Source: Novosphingobium sp. KA1
Lineage (GTDB): Bacteria > Pseudomonadota > Alphaproteobacteria > Sphingomonadales > Sphingomonadaceae
DNA length: 64,000 bases
Direction: 5' to 3'
NCBI RefSeq assembly: GCF_017309955.1
Contig: NZ_CP021247.1
Coordinates: forward strand, 1,947,001 to 2,011,000
The first letter of the stretch is position 1, and every line of letters starts with the position of its first letter. Of this stretch, positions 43,152 to 51,683 are shown piece after piece. Made by a program: the position numbers and the translations under genes. The notes below the pieces were generated by a model, which was given only the letters and a program-made list of their open reading frames with translations, was not told where the DNA came from and ran no database searches.

Positions 43152-45894
43152 ACCCGCCTTGGTCATCGTCATCGTCAGCGTCACCAAACAGCTCACGAAG
43201 CTTGGTGGTGTTCAAAATGTATTCGACCTTCTGGTCTGGTCGCGCGGATTTAGGAAAACTGATGCCCCAGCCAACGACAGGATCAATGGGCAGCATTGCC
43301 CTCTTGGCGTCGTCATATTTCTCGTCGTCCTTAATTCGGATATTGTAAAATAACAGAAGCGGGCGCTGACGCCGAGCACGGTAAACGTGGTCCGGATAGT
43401 TAGGCTCTTTACCCGCAGGCGGTGACTCGCCGTTCAGGAAATCCTTTCTCGCCAGATCAATCTGATCTTTGGTGAGACCTGCCATTTCCATGCCGCGCGA
43501 AGCAACGCGCGCGCTGGCTCCGCTGACGGAAAGGATGCCCTTCGGAAGGTCATCACCGCCAATCGTACGATGGACAGGAACCAGCCTCCATCCGCCAATT
43601 TCCTCCGGCGGCTTTTCGGCGGTGGGGTTGAGAGAGGTAATAAGAACATCCCATTCTTTTAACTCATCGGAGCGCCGATCACCGATATAACGCCGAATGG
43701 GGTCGATAGTGCTTTGCGGCGAGTCGGGATGATTCTGGAAATCGCGCAGGAAATTATCGATAACGCCGACCGGAACTTTCAGCAGCAGCTTGCCACCCGA
43801 AACGGGTGCCGCGTACTCCTCGCCAAAACCTGCTTCTTCCAGGGCCGCAAAGAAGCGACGGCGTGCCTGCCGGTTGTGGGCGATGTTGGCGAGCCCCAGC
43901 CTCGTGGTTTCCACAAAACTGTTTGAAAGCCCTACCTGAACATGTTTCTCGCCGGAGCCCATCTTGTTCCGGGCTGTGACCATCAGGGCGCTTGGGTGGC
44001 TTCTGACCGCCAGGCCAAACTGCATCGGGGTGGCATTGGCCTGTTCCATGCGCTTCAGTTCAAGCTGAAGCTCTTCAGTCGCTTCGGCGATATGGGCATA
44101 CCAGGACGCGGCTTCCTCCGGCATCCAGACCCGGCACAGATCCTCATAATCCGCGCGGTATCCGAACCACCGGCCCATCTGCATCAGTGTGTCGTACATC
44201 ATCGAGTTGCGCAGAAAGTAGGATACCGTCAGCCCCTCCAGCGTGAGGCCGCGTGATAGCGAAAAGCCGCCAACGGCAATGACGGTGATCCCGTTCTCAC
44301 CCGCCGAATCGTAATCAAGGCTACCAGGCGAATCCCTGTTGACCGAGATCACTGTCGCGGAGGCCACTGCCGGCAAAAGGGCTTCACGTATTGCCGACCA
44401 GTCTGGCCAAGCGTTGCTGTATTCCCTGGCCCAACAGTCGCGCAGGGCCGCGATCACCGGGTTGTGATCGGCGTCCGGGCGGGCGCCGTTGACCCGCACC
44501 GCGTCCTCGATAATCCTCAACTGCTCGATCAGGCGGTTCCTCAGAAGGTTCTGGACGCCCGTGAACCGGGAGGCGTTTACCAGCATTGAGGCGTGCTGCG
44601 CCTTTTGCCCCCTTAGATTGCGTATGGTCCGGGCAACTATGAAGGCCCGGAGCGCCTCAACCATGCTTTCGGGAAGTTCAGTCACGGGATGACTGATCTT
44701 GTGCTTCACGGGCAGCAGATCGCCATTGTCGGTGATGTAACGCAGATGCACGGGATCCCCGTCTTCCCCGTCCGGCACGCCGTCGAGAAAGACCTTCCTT
44801 GCCCCGAAATAGTTGCTGGGAGAATCAAGGCCGATGATGAAATGGCGTGGAAACAGGTCCTGCTTGTAAACATCATCATCAGAATCCGGGTCGATAAAGA
44901 TGTTGGCAAACGGGGTCGCGGTGTACCCAACGTAGCAACTCCGTCGGAACAACCCGAGAAGATCACGGATTTGTCCGTTAATTCTCGAAATTTCTTCCTT
45001 GCCGTACTTGATGTTGATGGAAGCGTTGTCAGCCTCGTCGTCAATCAGAAGCATCGGCTGGTCAACCATCTCGGAATAGCGCCCCGCACTATGTTCCCGC
45101 AGCCAGTCAACCAGGTTCGTGAGTGTGCTGGAATTCTTTTTGATCACCAGCACCACCGGCTCCTTGTAGGAAGCGATTTGACTGGTGTTGGTGGTCGCTG
45201 TGGCCTTGTTGAAATCCCTGAGGGTTGTGGTCAGGCTGACCGGAACGCGCCGGTCGTCGAACGTCCCGACGCCGATGATCTTTGGCTTGTCTCGGGTGTC
45301 GCGCTGTTCGAGGCGACCGGTGTCGCGCCCGACAAAGCCTTCGTCGATGCGTGCCTGGGTCTGATTCCGTAGATTGTTGTGAATACCCGCGATCACAACA
45401 ATCAGCCTGTAACCTGCATCGGCGGCCTTGCAGACGAGACCCGTGTAGTTTGCGGTCTTCCCGCTTTGAACGTGGCCAACGACCATGCCCTTGCGGTCCC
45501 AGGGATTGGTGTCGTGGGGATTGCCCATGCGGTCCAGAATGCGGTCGGTCACCTCGTCGGTGGATATGATCACATCCCGGGGGAGGCGCTTTTTCTGGAG
45601 CAGGTCACGGTAGCGCTTCCAGTAATAGGGCGTGATTCTCCCTTCCGCCTTTGCGTCGTTCAGCCATGGCACCCATTCGGCATCGGAGACTACCGCGCCG
45701 ACCCCCATGCTGATGCCAATCCGCTCCTCGATCTGGCGCGCGAGCAGTTCTGCCTGTTCATCGGTCACGTCGGCGAACATCGGTGACACACGCATCATCG
45801 CAATGGTCTCGCGGATGCTCTCTTCGGTCGGGCGCTCTTGGCTCGCCACAAGCTGGGAAACTACCCCATCAAGTTTGTCGAGGGCGTCAGACAA
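43135..45894 (-). CDS. Z1 domain-containing SF2-type ATPase/helicase
   Basis: The 919-residue protein has helicase superfamily II motifs around the Z1 domain: Walker A GHVQSGKT (140-147 from TTG 45894), Walker B LLIDDEADN (282-290), motif III YVGYTATPFANIF (321-333), GGFSLSRGLTLEGL and the motif VI-like QMGRWFGYR. The start is TTG 45894, with GGAG seven bases upstream, overlapping the stop of the MORC-like gene by 8 bp; other TTG codons at 45912 and 45924 are in frame but lack a good site. It probably acts as the ATP-driven translocase or helicase of the restriction system. Confidence 0.92.
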   Translation of the reverse strand: MSDALDKLDGVVSQLVASQERPTEESIRETIAMMRVSPMFADVTDEQAELLARQIEERIGISMGVGAVVSDAEWVPWLNDAKAEGRITPYYWKRYRDLLQKKRLPRDVIISTDEVTDRILDRMGNPHDTNPWDRKGMVVGHVQSGKTANYTGLVCKAADAGYRLIVVIAGIHNNLRNQTQARIDEGFVGRDTGRLEQRDTRDKPKIIGVGTFDDRRVPVSLTTTLRDFNKATATTNTSQIASYKEPVVLVIKKNSSTLTNLVDWLREHSAGRYSEMVDQPMLLIDDEADNASINIKYGKEEISRINGQIRDLLGLFRRSCYVGYTATPFANIFIDPDSDDDVYKQDLFPRHFIIGLDSPSNYFGARKVFLDGVPDGEDGDPVHLRYITDNGDLLPVKHKISHPVTELPESMVEALRAFIVARTIRNLRGQKAQHASMLVNASRFTGVQNLLRNRLIEQLRIIEDAVRVNGARPDADHNPVIAALRDCWAREYSNAWPDWSAIREALLPAVASATVISVNRDSPGSLDYDSAGENGITVIAVGGFSLSRGLTLEGLTVSYFLRNSMMYDTLMQMGRWFGYRADYEDLCRVWMPEEAASWYAHIAEATEELQLELKRMEQANATPMQFGLAVRSHPSALMVTARNKMGSGEKHVQVGLSNSFVETTRLGLANIAHNRQARRRFFAALEEAGFGEEYAAPVSGGKLLLKVPVGVIDNFLRDFQNHPDSPQSTIDPIRRYIGDRRSDELKEWDVLITSLNPTAEKPPEEIGGWRLVPVHRTIGGDDLPKGILSVSGASARVASRGMEMAGLTKDQIDLARKDFLNGESPPAGKEPNYPDHVYRARRQRPLLLFYNIRIKDDEKYDDAKRAMLPIDPVVGWGISFPKSARPDQKVEYILNTTKLRELFGDADDDDDQGGYDEGE

Positions 45895-47386
45895 TTCCCG
45901 TCTCCCGTTCAATGATCGTGTCAATTAGAGGCTTCGCGATGGCCCATGCCGAATGGAAGGGCTCGACCTGCCGCAGAATATCCGGAATGCGGTCGCGGTC
46001 GGTGCCTTGGGCCAGCAGCCTTGGCACCATGGCCTCCGACATTTGCCGAACAGCCTCCACGTCCGCCTCGTCGATAGTGATTTCCTCGGGGCACCCCGCA
46101 AAGTCGGCATGCAGCGCCGGGATCGGAATAGTGGATCCGATCAAGCCGATCAGGCTGGCGAAGTCGGCCTGCAATTCCACAGGAAGCCGCGCCGAGAAAT
46201 CGGCGAACACCGGATGGGCAGGGTCCGGGCTGTAGATAATGGCGCCATCCTTCTGAACCCGCTGCCAAACGGGCATGTACTCCGTGTTGACCAGCTTCTG
46301 GCCACGCCCCCGGTAGGTCCGCTTCGAAGTCTGGGTCAGGCGTTCGACGAGCAGGCGCATCCTTTCGCGCACGGCGAATGGGAGCTGTGCGGACGCCTTC
46401 TTGACGTCAATTTTCCAGTCGGCATCCATGGTATTGGGGATATCGACCCTGATGCGGCACAACTTGGTCAACTCGGTCTGGCGGGCAAGGCCCAGCCAGC
46501 TCCCCGCGATGATCAGGCGACGACCGCGATACACGTAAAAGCCCTGAGTTCTAAGATGCCCTTCTGGCCCCCCAAGGTCTTCCCAGTCGATCTTGGAAAT
46601 GGATTTGTGATGGGGAAGCGTGAAGCACTGGAATTCCACGGCACCGTTACCCAGTTCCAGCCGGTCAGGCCGATCACTCTGGTGGGATGGGAAGCGGGTG
46701 CCGAATGGATCAATGGGCTCCAGTTCGCGCCCATTCAGCAAGATGGCTAGCCCCGGCTGGCCCTCTGTCATGAAGCGGTGGAACACGAGACGGATGTGGC
46801 GCTCCGCGCTCGCAATTGCCCGGTTCAGATACTCGGCGCGTTTGCGCGGCTGATTATCGAGGCCGCCGGATAGGCGGTCCAGCGAACGCCAGATAACAAG
46901 GGTGCCGTTTTCGGGGAGGCGGTCGGCCCAGGGGATCGAGCCGGGGTCGGAATGAATACCCACCTCCCACCTGTTGGTGATTGCGACCTCATCCAGATCC
47001 CATGTCGCTGCAGCGAAAACCCCATCTTTGCGGGACGCAACGGTGAGTCTCTTGCATTGTGAGAAGCTGGCGCTTTTCAAGCCCAGCCCAAAGCGACCCA
47101 AGTCGTGGCCAAGCCTTTCGGCAAGTGGGTTCTTGCTGCCCGGGCGCATGGCCTCAACAAGCTCGGTCAAGGTCATCCCCGCCCCGTCATCGAGAACGGC
47201 TAATGCGGGATCATCCCCATCCAACTCTGAAAGTATCTCGATTGTATGCGCGCCGGCCGTAATCGAGTTGTCCATAATGTCGGCCAGAGCGGTTTCGCAG
47301 GAGTAGCCAATATCCCGCAAACTCTGGATGAGCGAGGATGCGTGTGGCGTTGCGTCGGCGGTACTTTCGCCCTGTTGGGATATCAT
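45887..47386 (-). CDS. MORC/MutL-like GHKL ATPase of a restriction system
   Basis: This 499-residue GHKL ATPase has the three Bergerat-fold boxes: N-box ETALADIMDNSI (N40), G1 VLDDGAGM (D67-G-A-G) and G2 GRFGLGLKSASFS (97-109). The C-terminal part (SKIDWEDLGGPEGHLRTQGFYVYRGRRLI) resembles the S5-like domain of MORC ATPases. It is the first gene of a four-gene minus-strand operon with Z1, PD-(D/E)XK and AIPR genes. ATG 47386 was chosen; ATG 47455 would add 23 residues encoded by AT-rich, non-coding-looking DNA. Ordinary MutL is excluded by the missing MutL C-terminal domain and by context. Confidence 0.9.
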   Translation of the reverse strand: MISQQGESTADATPHASSLIQSLRDIGYSCETALADIMDNSITAGAHTIEILSELDGDDPALAVLDDGAGMTLTELVEAMRPGSKNPLAERLGHDLGRFGLGLKSASFSQCKRLTVASRKDGVFAAATWDLDEVAITNRWEVGIHSDPGSIPWADRLPENGTLVIWRSLDRLSGGLDNQPRKRAEYLNRAIASAERHIRLVFHRFMTEGQPGLAILLNGRELEPIDPFGTRFPSHQSDRPDRLELGNGAVEFQCFTLPHHKSISKIDWEDLGGPEGHLRTQGFYVYRGRRLIIAGSWLGLARQTELTKLCRIRVDIPNTMDADWKIDVKKASAQLPFAVRERMRLLVERLTQTSKRTYRGRGQKLVNTEYMPVWQRVQKDGAIIYSPDPAHPVFADFSARLPVELQADFASLIGLIGSTIPIPALHADFAGCPEEITIDEADVEAVRQMSEAMVPRLLAQGTDRDRIPDILRQVEPFHSAWAIAKPLIDTIIERETGIV

Positions 47387-47618
47387 CGGATATTTTTCAT
47401 TGGAATGATCACTGTAACCTAGCGGAATCAGCTGGCGGGCGGAATTTCTCAACATTCCCTGCTATGCTTGCAACTGGTTAAAAGTTATTATTCACAATTA
47501 TTTCGTTGCCCGCCGCAGTGGCAACGGCGAAAGCCATTCCTAAAATTGTTTCCGGTTGGAAAAGCGTTGTGCCCAGCCGGTGCGATGGTAAAGCAGTGGC
47601 TTCGCCAAAGATGTTAAG

Positions 47619-47647
47619 GCCGCCCCCGAATATCATTCGGGAGCGGC
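47619..47647 (-). terminator. Hairpin after the AlpA-like gene
   Basis: The arms 47619-47631 and 47635-47647 pair with one mismatch; on the minus strand CTTAACATCTTT follows. It probably ends transcription from the AlpA-like gene. The rest of the 287 bp gap 47387-47673 is AT-richer and should contain the promoter of the MORC operon, but I cannot place -35/-10 elements with confidence. Confidence 0.55.
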
Positions 47648-47673
47648 TTCGGTGGAAGGTCTGTTCGATCTGA

Positions 47674-47859
47674 TCAGCGGGCGCGGCGACAGCTCATCAC
47701 CCAGCCGATCACCTCCTCCTCGATCCACAGCTTGCGCCCGCCGATGACATAAGGCGCGGGAAAGCCGGGCAGTTTGGTGTAGCGAGCAGCGCTCGAGCCG
47801 CTACAGCCGAGAATGAATGTGAGCTGCTTAAGTGAGATGAACTTCGGTATATTCGACAT
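47674..47859 (-). CDS. AlpA/excisionase-like HTH regulator
   Basis: The 61-residue protein has a winged helix-turn-helix of the AlpA/MerR type: FISLKQLTFILGCSGSSAARYTKLPGFPAPYVIGGRKLWIEEEVIGWV in outline. ATG 47859 is preceded by GAGGGGG, an excellent ribosome binding site. AlpA-like proteins activate the integrase or direct excision of P4-type elements, which suits the integrase at 36721; a transcription regulator of the neighbouring genes is also possible. Confidence 0.82.
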   Translation of the reverse strand: MSNIPKFISLKQLTFILGCSGSSAARYTKLPGFPAPYVIGGRKLWIEEEVIGWVMSCRRAR

Positions 47860-47940
47860 AGATTTCCCCCTCTTTGAGGAGGCCATTCTGGTCGGCGTCG
47901 GCCTGTCCTATAACCGGCAATATAAATTCTGGAGCGGGGC

Positions 47941-48813
47941 TCAGGCTTTCATCTGTTCAAGGATGGATCGAACCGTGCCGCTCGATGGCTGAACGTATCG
48001 ATTGCGATCGATATCGTAAACAGACCCGAATTCACCGTAAACCCGGGCCACGAACCTCATGAATGGTGAGGGGTGGCCATCACCATCCTCCCTCGCCGCA
48101 GGCTTGGAGCCAAGGATATGCTGGTAAATCATGGCGAGTTCGCGGATGAAGGCATCCCGCTCATGATCTGCCCGCTTACCTTTGGCCATCGCGCTGAGCC
48201 CGGATTGGCGGATTTCGGTAGTGATCTGCTCGTGATTCTTCAGGATTGCATCAGCTTCATCATACAACGCAGAGCATGAAAGCCCATGCGACCACTGACC
48301 TCCAGCAAATGCATTGTCGATCGGTCCAGGGATCGTCTGAAGAATGAAGTCCGGTTCGCTTACGAAGGGTATCCAGCGCTCATGGAGCGCTTGCGCCATG
48401 TGGTGTAGTGCGCGGCCCCGCATCTGCTCATAGTACCCAGTTTCTCGCCCATGTCTCGCGGCTTGATCTGTGAGTTCGTCGGCGGCGAGGGTGATGCTCT
48501 TCGCGGCATCACGAATCTGCCGGACGAGGTTCAGATATGCGGTGTCTTCTGGACGTTGGTGGGCGCTTTCGATCGAGAGCATGAAGGCCATGCAAGCTGA
48601 AGCCAGTTCGCCATGACCTTGAGCGTCGACAAGATAGGCAGCGGCTACTGTCATCTCAGCCTCAACATCCGAACCCTTTCGCCCGGGTGCGCCAGCATTG
48701 AACGCGGCCATGGCGAAGTCGCGCTTGAAGATCTCCCTGGCTGCTACCGGATCGACGATCTTCTTGCGCAGTTCAAAGGCAGTCGGAGCGAGGGTCAAGT
48801 GCTTGGAAGGCAT
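47941..48813 (-). CDS. Hypothetical mobile-element protein, helical
   Basis: The 290-residue product (ATG 48813) is rich in charged helices: PVAAREIFKRDFAMAAFNAGAPGRK, LASACMAFMLSIESAHQRPEDTAYLNLVRQIRDAAKSITLAADEL in outline, and ALYDEADAILKNHEQITTEIRQSG. There is no signal peptide, membrane helix or known motif. It lies between the AlpA-like gene and the ParA-type gene on the same strand. I do not recognise the family and assign no function. Confidence 0.72.
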   Translation of the reverse strand: MPSKHLTLAPTAFELRKKIVDPVAAREIFKRDFAMAAFNAGAPGRKGSDVEAEMTVAAAYLVDAQGHGELASACMAFMLSIESAHQRPEDTAYLNLVRQIRDAAKSITLAADELTDQAARHGRETGYYEQMRGRALHHMAQALHERWIPFVSEPDFILQTIPGPIDNAFAGGQWSHGLSCSALYDEADAILKNHEQITTEIRQSGLSAMAKGKRADHERDAFIRELAMIYQHILGSKPAAREDGDGHPSPFMRFVARVYGEFGSVYDIDRNRYVQPSSGTVRSILEQMKA

Positions 48814-48862
48814 ACATACTCATCTTGGTTGGGCCGCTTGACTGTACCGACGAAGATATGAA

Positions 48863-49807
48863 TCAGCAGTTGAGCGGCGAATCCTTTTTCATCCAAGCGG
48901 CGTGGGCATGGCGATACTCTTCGGCCGCAGCCAGCAACACTGAGGGATCCATATCGCCCGCGACCAGTGCCTGATGCGCTTCCGCCAACCGGGCATTGCG
49001 GGCGAGGCGGTCGTCAGACGCATCGGCAAGGCGGCTGATCTTGCGCAGGACCGGGCGCCCGCCGGCTGCGGCAGCTTGAAGGACGGAAAGACCAGACGGG
49101 TCGAGCAGCGAAGCGGCCGCAAGCTGGCGTGCGAAGCGATAGATCCGCGCCGCCATCATTTTGGTCGCCAGCCCGTAACCCGGCAGCGGTTCAGCGATCA
49201 CAGTGCTGAGCGGGGCCTTTGTCAGCAGCCGGACAGCCTGAATGCCACCAGCCAGATGATCGAGCTTCAGCTGGCGTTCCGACCGATCGGCGATGTCGGC
49301 CGGGAACGCACCGGACGAGTCCTGATCGTTGCGCAGGATCATGATCTCGGCGATGCGGCCATAGGTCGAGATCATCTGCTGGATGAACCGCGAGGTGGGG
49401 GCATTGGTCGACACGATGCAGTAAATGACGATTTTCGCCCCCTCATCGTGGAGCATGCGCCAAACCGAGCCAAGGAAATTGAGGATGGGCAGATCCGTGC
49501 TCATCAACCCGGCGCCCAAATCGAAAATCAGCGGGCCGTTACCCGCTGCATGCCGACGAACCCAGCCGGGAGCATCCTCGGGGCCGCTCGTCCAATTGAG
49601 CCCGACCACATGCTCCTTTCCGATACGGCGGGTCAGCCCGCGATTGCCGTCATCGACATCGATGAGGATCGGCCGAGTGCCGGTGAGCGACAGCGCGGCC
49701 TCCAGCACATCGGCTGTCTCCGTTTTGCCGGCCCCGCCCTTTGGCGTCGAAGTGATATGAACGATGCGCGAAGGCGCGCCATCACCGGTGAGCAACTGAT
49801 CAGTCAT
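48863..49807 (-). CDS. ParA/MinD-type P-loop ATPase
   Basis: The 314-residue protein has a deviant Walker A motif KGGAGKTETADVL near residue 25, followed by the ParA-like LIDVDDGNRGLTRR strand and GPLIFDLGAGLMSTDLP (Walker B-like Asp). It resembles the nucleotide-binding proteins found on mobilizable plasmids and in integrative elements. ATG 49807 overlaps the stop of the next upstream gene, 49800-50186. A role in element partition or regulation of transfer is inferred; no ParB-type partner with a known domain is seen, unless the small gene 49800-50186 fills that role. Confidence 0.83.
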   Translation of the reverse strand: MTDQLLTGDGAPSRIVHITSTPKGGAGKTETADVLEAALSLTGTRPILIDVDDGNRGLTRRIGKEHVVGLNWTSGPEDAPGWVRRHAAGNGPLIFDLGAGLMSTDLPILNFLGSVWRMLHDEGAKIVIYCIVSTNAPTSRFIQQMISTYGRIAEIMILRNDQDSSGAFPADIADRSERQLKLDHLAGGIQAVRLLTKAPLSTVIAEPLPGYGLATKMMAARIYRFARQLAAASLLDPSGLSVLQAAAAGGRPVLRKISRLADASDDRLARNARLAEAHQALVAGDMDPSVLLAAAEEYRHAHAAWMKKDSPLNC

Positions 49808-50186
49808 CACCATTGTCCACCCAGCGTTCCCCGAACAAGGTACCATCGGCTTCGGAGGCTTTCGGCGCCACGGCAGGCGTTTTGTACGCCTGCGGGGTCT
49901 TCGACTTGATGGGGGCTTTCGTGACCGGCTTTCGGCGCGGCATCGCCAAGCCCTTCTCCGCGCAAATCCGGCGGAACGCGCTTTCGACCGATTCTTCCTT
50001 GATCTCGCCATCGCCCCCGAGGGCAAGCGCGATGGTGGACCACGTCATACCGCGCTGTCGCGCGGACATGATCTGCTCAAAGCGGTCATCGACCTTGCCA
50101 ATCACCGTGGTGATCGGACGCTCCTGCTGAATTGGTGCGGCCAAACGACGATCCGCCTCCCGCCGCCATTTGTCGATTTCGTTCAT
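49800..50186 (-). CDS. Small DNA-binding-like protein partnered with ParA
   Basis: The 128-residue product (ATG 50186, with AAGGGGAAA upstream) begins NEIDKWRREADRRLAAP. A central segment (RFEQIMSARQRGMTWSTIALALGGDGEIKEESVESAFRRICAEKG in outline) looks like a helix-turn-helix, and a Lys/Pro-rich tail (KPVTKAPIKSKTPQAYKTPA) follows. The gene overlaps the ParA-type gene by 8 bp, so the two proteins are probably made together. A centromere- or oriT-binding role is an inference from position; no family is certain. Confidence 0.7.
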   Translation of the reverse strand: MNEIDKWRREADRRLAAPIQQERPITTVIGKVDDRFEQIMSARQRGMTWSTIALALGGDGEIKEESVESAFRRICAEKGLAMPRRKPVTKAPIKSKTPQAYKTPAVAPKASEADGTLFGERWVDNGDD

Positions 50187-51383
50187 ATGCTTTCCCCTTC
50201 GCTTTGGGGTAGCCACCACTCCAAGGGGATGAAAAGACCCCCTAATCCAATTGGTTGGGTTTGAGTGGATTTGGTTCATTTGGATGAATTTGGTGATCTG
50301 GCTCGTTGACCGACGGCGGTGATGCAGATCACCTCCTTCTCATGTCCGGTCTTTTGTCAGCTTGCCACCATCTCTCCCGAATGCCAGGCCGACGGTCGTG
50401 GCAATGGGAAGTCCGTCGGGAAAATGTAGACTCCCGTGCCTCGATCGCTGCTCGGTGCCAGATTGTCCTGAAAGCGAGTGCATGCACCGTATCCGCATCA
50501 GTCGTCATCGGATCTCCGCTGCTCGCTTGGCAATGCGAGGGCAGCGTTCGCGGGCGTGGCGGTGAAGTCGATATGGCGGCTGCGTTGCCGCCCCTTCGCT
50601 CGCCGGACGCAGGTTCGCCAGCACCTCTGTCTGCCGCGCAGCTGCCAGTACTTTCGGTGCCCAGCCACATCCCGGCTGAATGCGCTTGTGCAATCTGTGG
50701 CGGCGGCGATATGCACCATCAGCCAGCCGATCGATGGACGGCTGAGCAAAGTCCTCATGCCGCCCGCCTGCACGCCAAAAGAGGCCTTGCCGTAGCCGCG
50801 AACTTGGCGGCTAACCGGCATGGCGGCGAAGCGCGACGGCTGGTTTCATGGACCGTAGCGGGAAGTTCTGTCTGCATCAGCATGGCCGGACGTTTGGCGT
50901 GCTGTCCGGCGGATGCATGGCGCGTTTCGTGGCTGGCAGCTGAAGCGCCAGATGCCCGAGCCGGCGCCAGTTCCGCTGGCGCCCCTTTGGCGGCATTGCT
51001 GGCAGAAGCGGAAACGGATTGGAACGCTGACCCGTATGGGCCCAGTGCCGCCGATAGTGGCGGGTTGATGCATCACCTCCTGCATAATGAGTGCCCGGCA
51101 TCTTGCCGCGCAGAAGTACCCCTCGCTCCCGGCACATCGCAGGCCGACGTGGCGGGGCTCCGCCGGTTCGGGCGGACCACGCCGCCAAAGGCGGATTGGT
51201 GGCGAGCTGCCGGACAATACGCCGACATCATCGACACCAGCATGGCGGGCACAGAGGCGGTCGCTGCGCCGACCGCGTGGCGGACGGTCTGCCGACAAAA
51301 TTGGAGGAAAAAGGTGAGCAGGATGGGGGCTGTAACCAACCCAAGCGCTCGGCGGTGGACCTTCTCGCGCTCAAGGGGGAAAT
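50187..51383. other. Gene-poor region of the mobilization module, oriT candidate
   Basis: Between the ParA partner and the MobC-like gene no convincing gene is seen for 1.2 kb. A 362-codon open frame (TTG 50306 to 51394) runs through it with GC-rich third positions but Cys-rich, low-similarity sequence and no ribosome binding site; I leave it unannotated as a gene. The region holds hairpins (for example GGCGCCAG-TTCCG-CTGGCGCC, 50963-50983) and an oriT-like site at 51319-51342. Confidence 0.5.
51317..51342 (-). other. Candidate oriT nick site for the VirD2-type relaxase
   Basis: On the minus strand 51325-51317 reads CATCCTGCT, matching the P-type nick consensus YATCCTG|Y. Directly upstream of it is the imperfect inverted repeat GGGTTG-N4-CAGCCC (51342-51327 on the minus strand), and an AT-rich stretch lies downstream. 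It is 60 bp before the mobC-like start. Consensus and location are good; functional nicking is inferred. Confidence 0.45.
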
Positions 51384-51683
51384 ATGAGCAGTAAACAGAC
51401 AGCCGACACGCGGGTGTCGATCACCATCCATGTCACGCCCTCTGAAGCATGTCGCCTTGAAACTGCGGCGGCAAGGGCGGGTCAGACGCGCAGCGGCTGG
51501 GTGCGCTCACGCGCCTTGGGCCAACCCGAGGATGAGGCTCCCGTAATGGCCTGCCTCGCGCAACTGCTGCGCCTCCATCATCGTCTCGATGACGATCATC
51601 AACTCGATGCCGGGTTGCGCGGCGAGCTTATCGCACTGTTTCGGGTGCTGACCGAAGCAGCACGCGCCGAGGTGTCGAAATGA
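51384..51683 (+). CDS. MobC-like ribbon-helix-helix mobilization protein
   Basis: The 99-residue protein begins with a ribbon-helix-helix pattern: TRVSITIHVTPSEACRLETAAARAGQTRSGWVRSRALG in outline, typical of plasmid mobilization accessory proteins that bind oriT. ATG 51384 is preceded by AAGGGGGA. It overlaps the relaxase start by 4 bp (ATGA). It likely positions the relaxase at oriT and represses the mob promoter. Confidence 0.85.
   Translation: MSSKQTADTRVSITIHVTPSEACRLETAAARAGQTRSGWVRSRALGQPEDEAPVMACLAQLLRLHHRLDDDHQLDAGLRGELIALFRVLTEAARAEVSK

Noticed and set aside
42201..45372. Plus-strand frames opposite the nuclease and Z1 genes
   Set aside because: They are short, antisense to genes with clear motifs, and have no supporting features.
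45887..47386. Reading the GHKL ATPase as the DNA mismatch repair protein MutL or a histidine kinase
   Set aside because: It lacks the MutL C-terminal domain and any H-box or sensor; context with Z1, nuclease and AIPR genes fits the MORC-like restriction type.
47387..47455. Upstream ATG 47455 for the MORC-like ATPase
   Set aside because: The extra 23 codons are AT-rich and unlike the rest; the ribosome-binding-like AGGGA is too close to that ATG. It cannot be fully excluded.
50306..51394. 362-codon open frame in the mobilization region
   Set aside because: Not listed as a gene: TTG start without ribosome site, Cys-rich, overlaps the oriT candidate and the mobC start. It stays open as a question.
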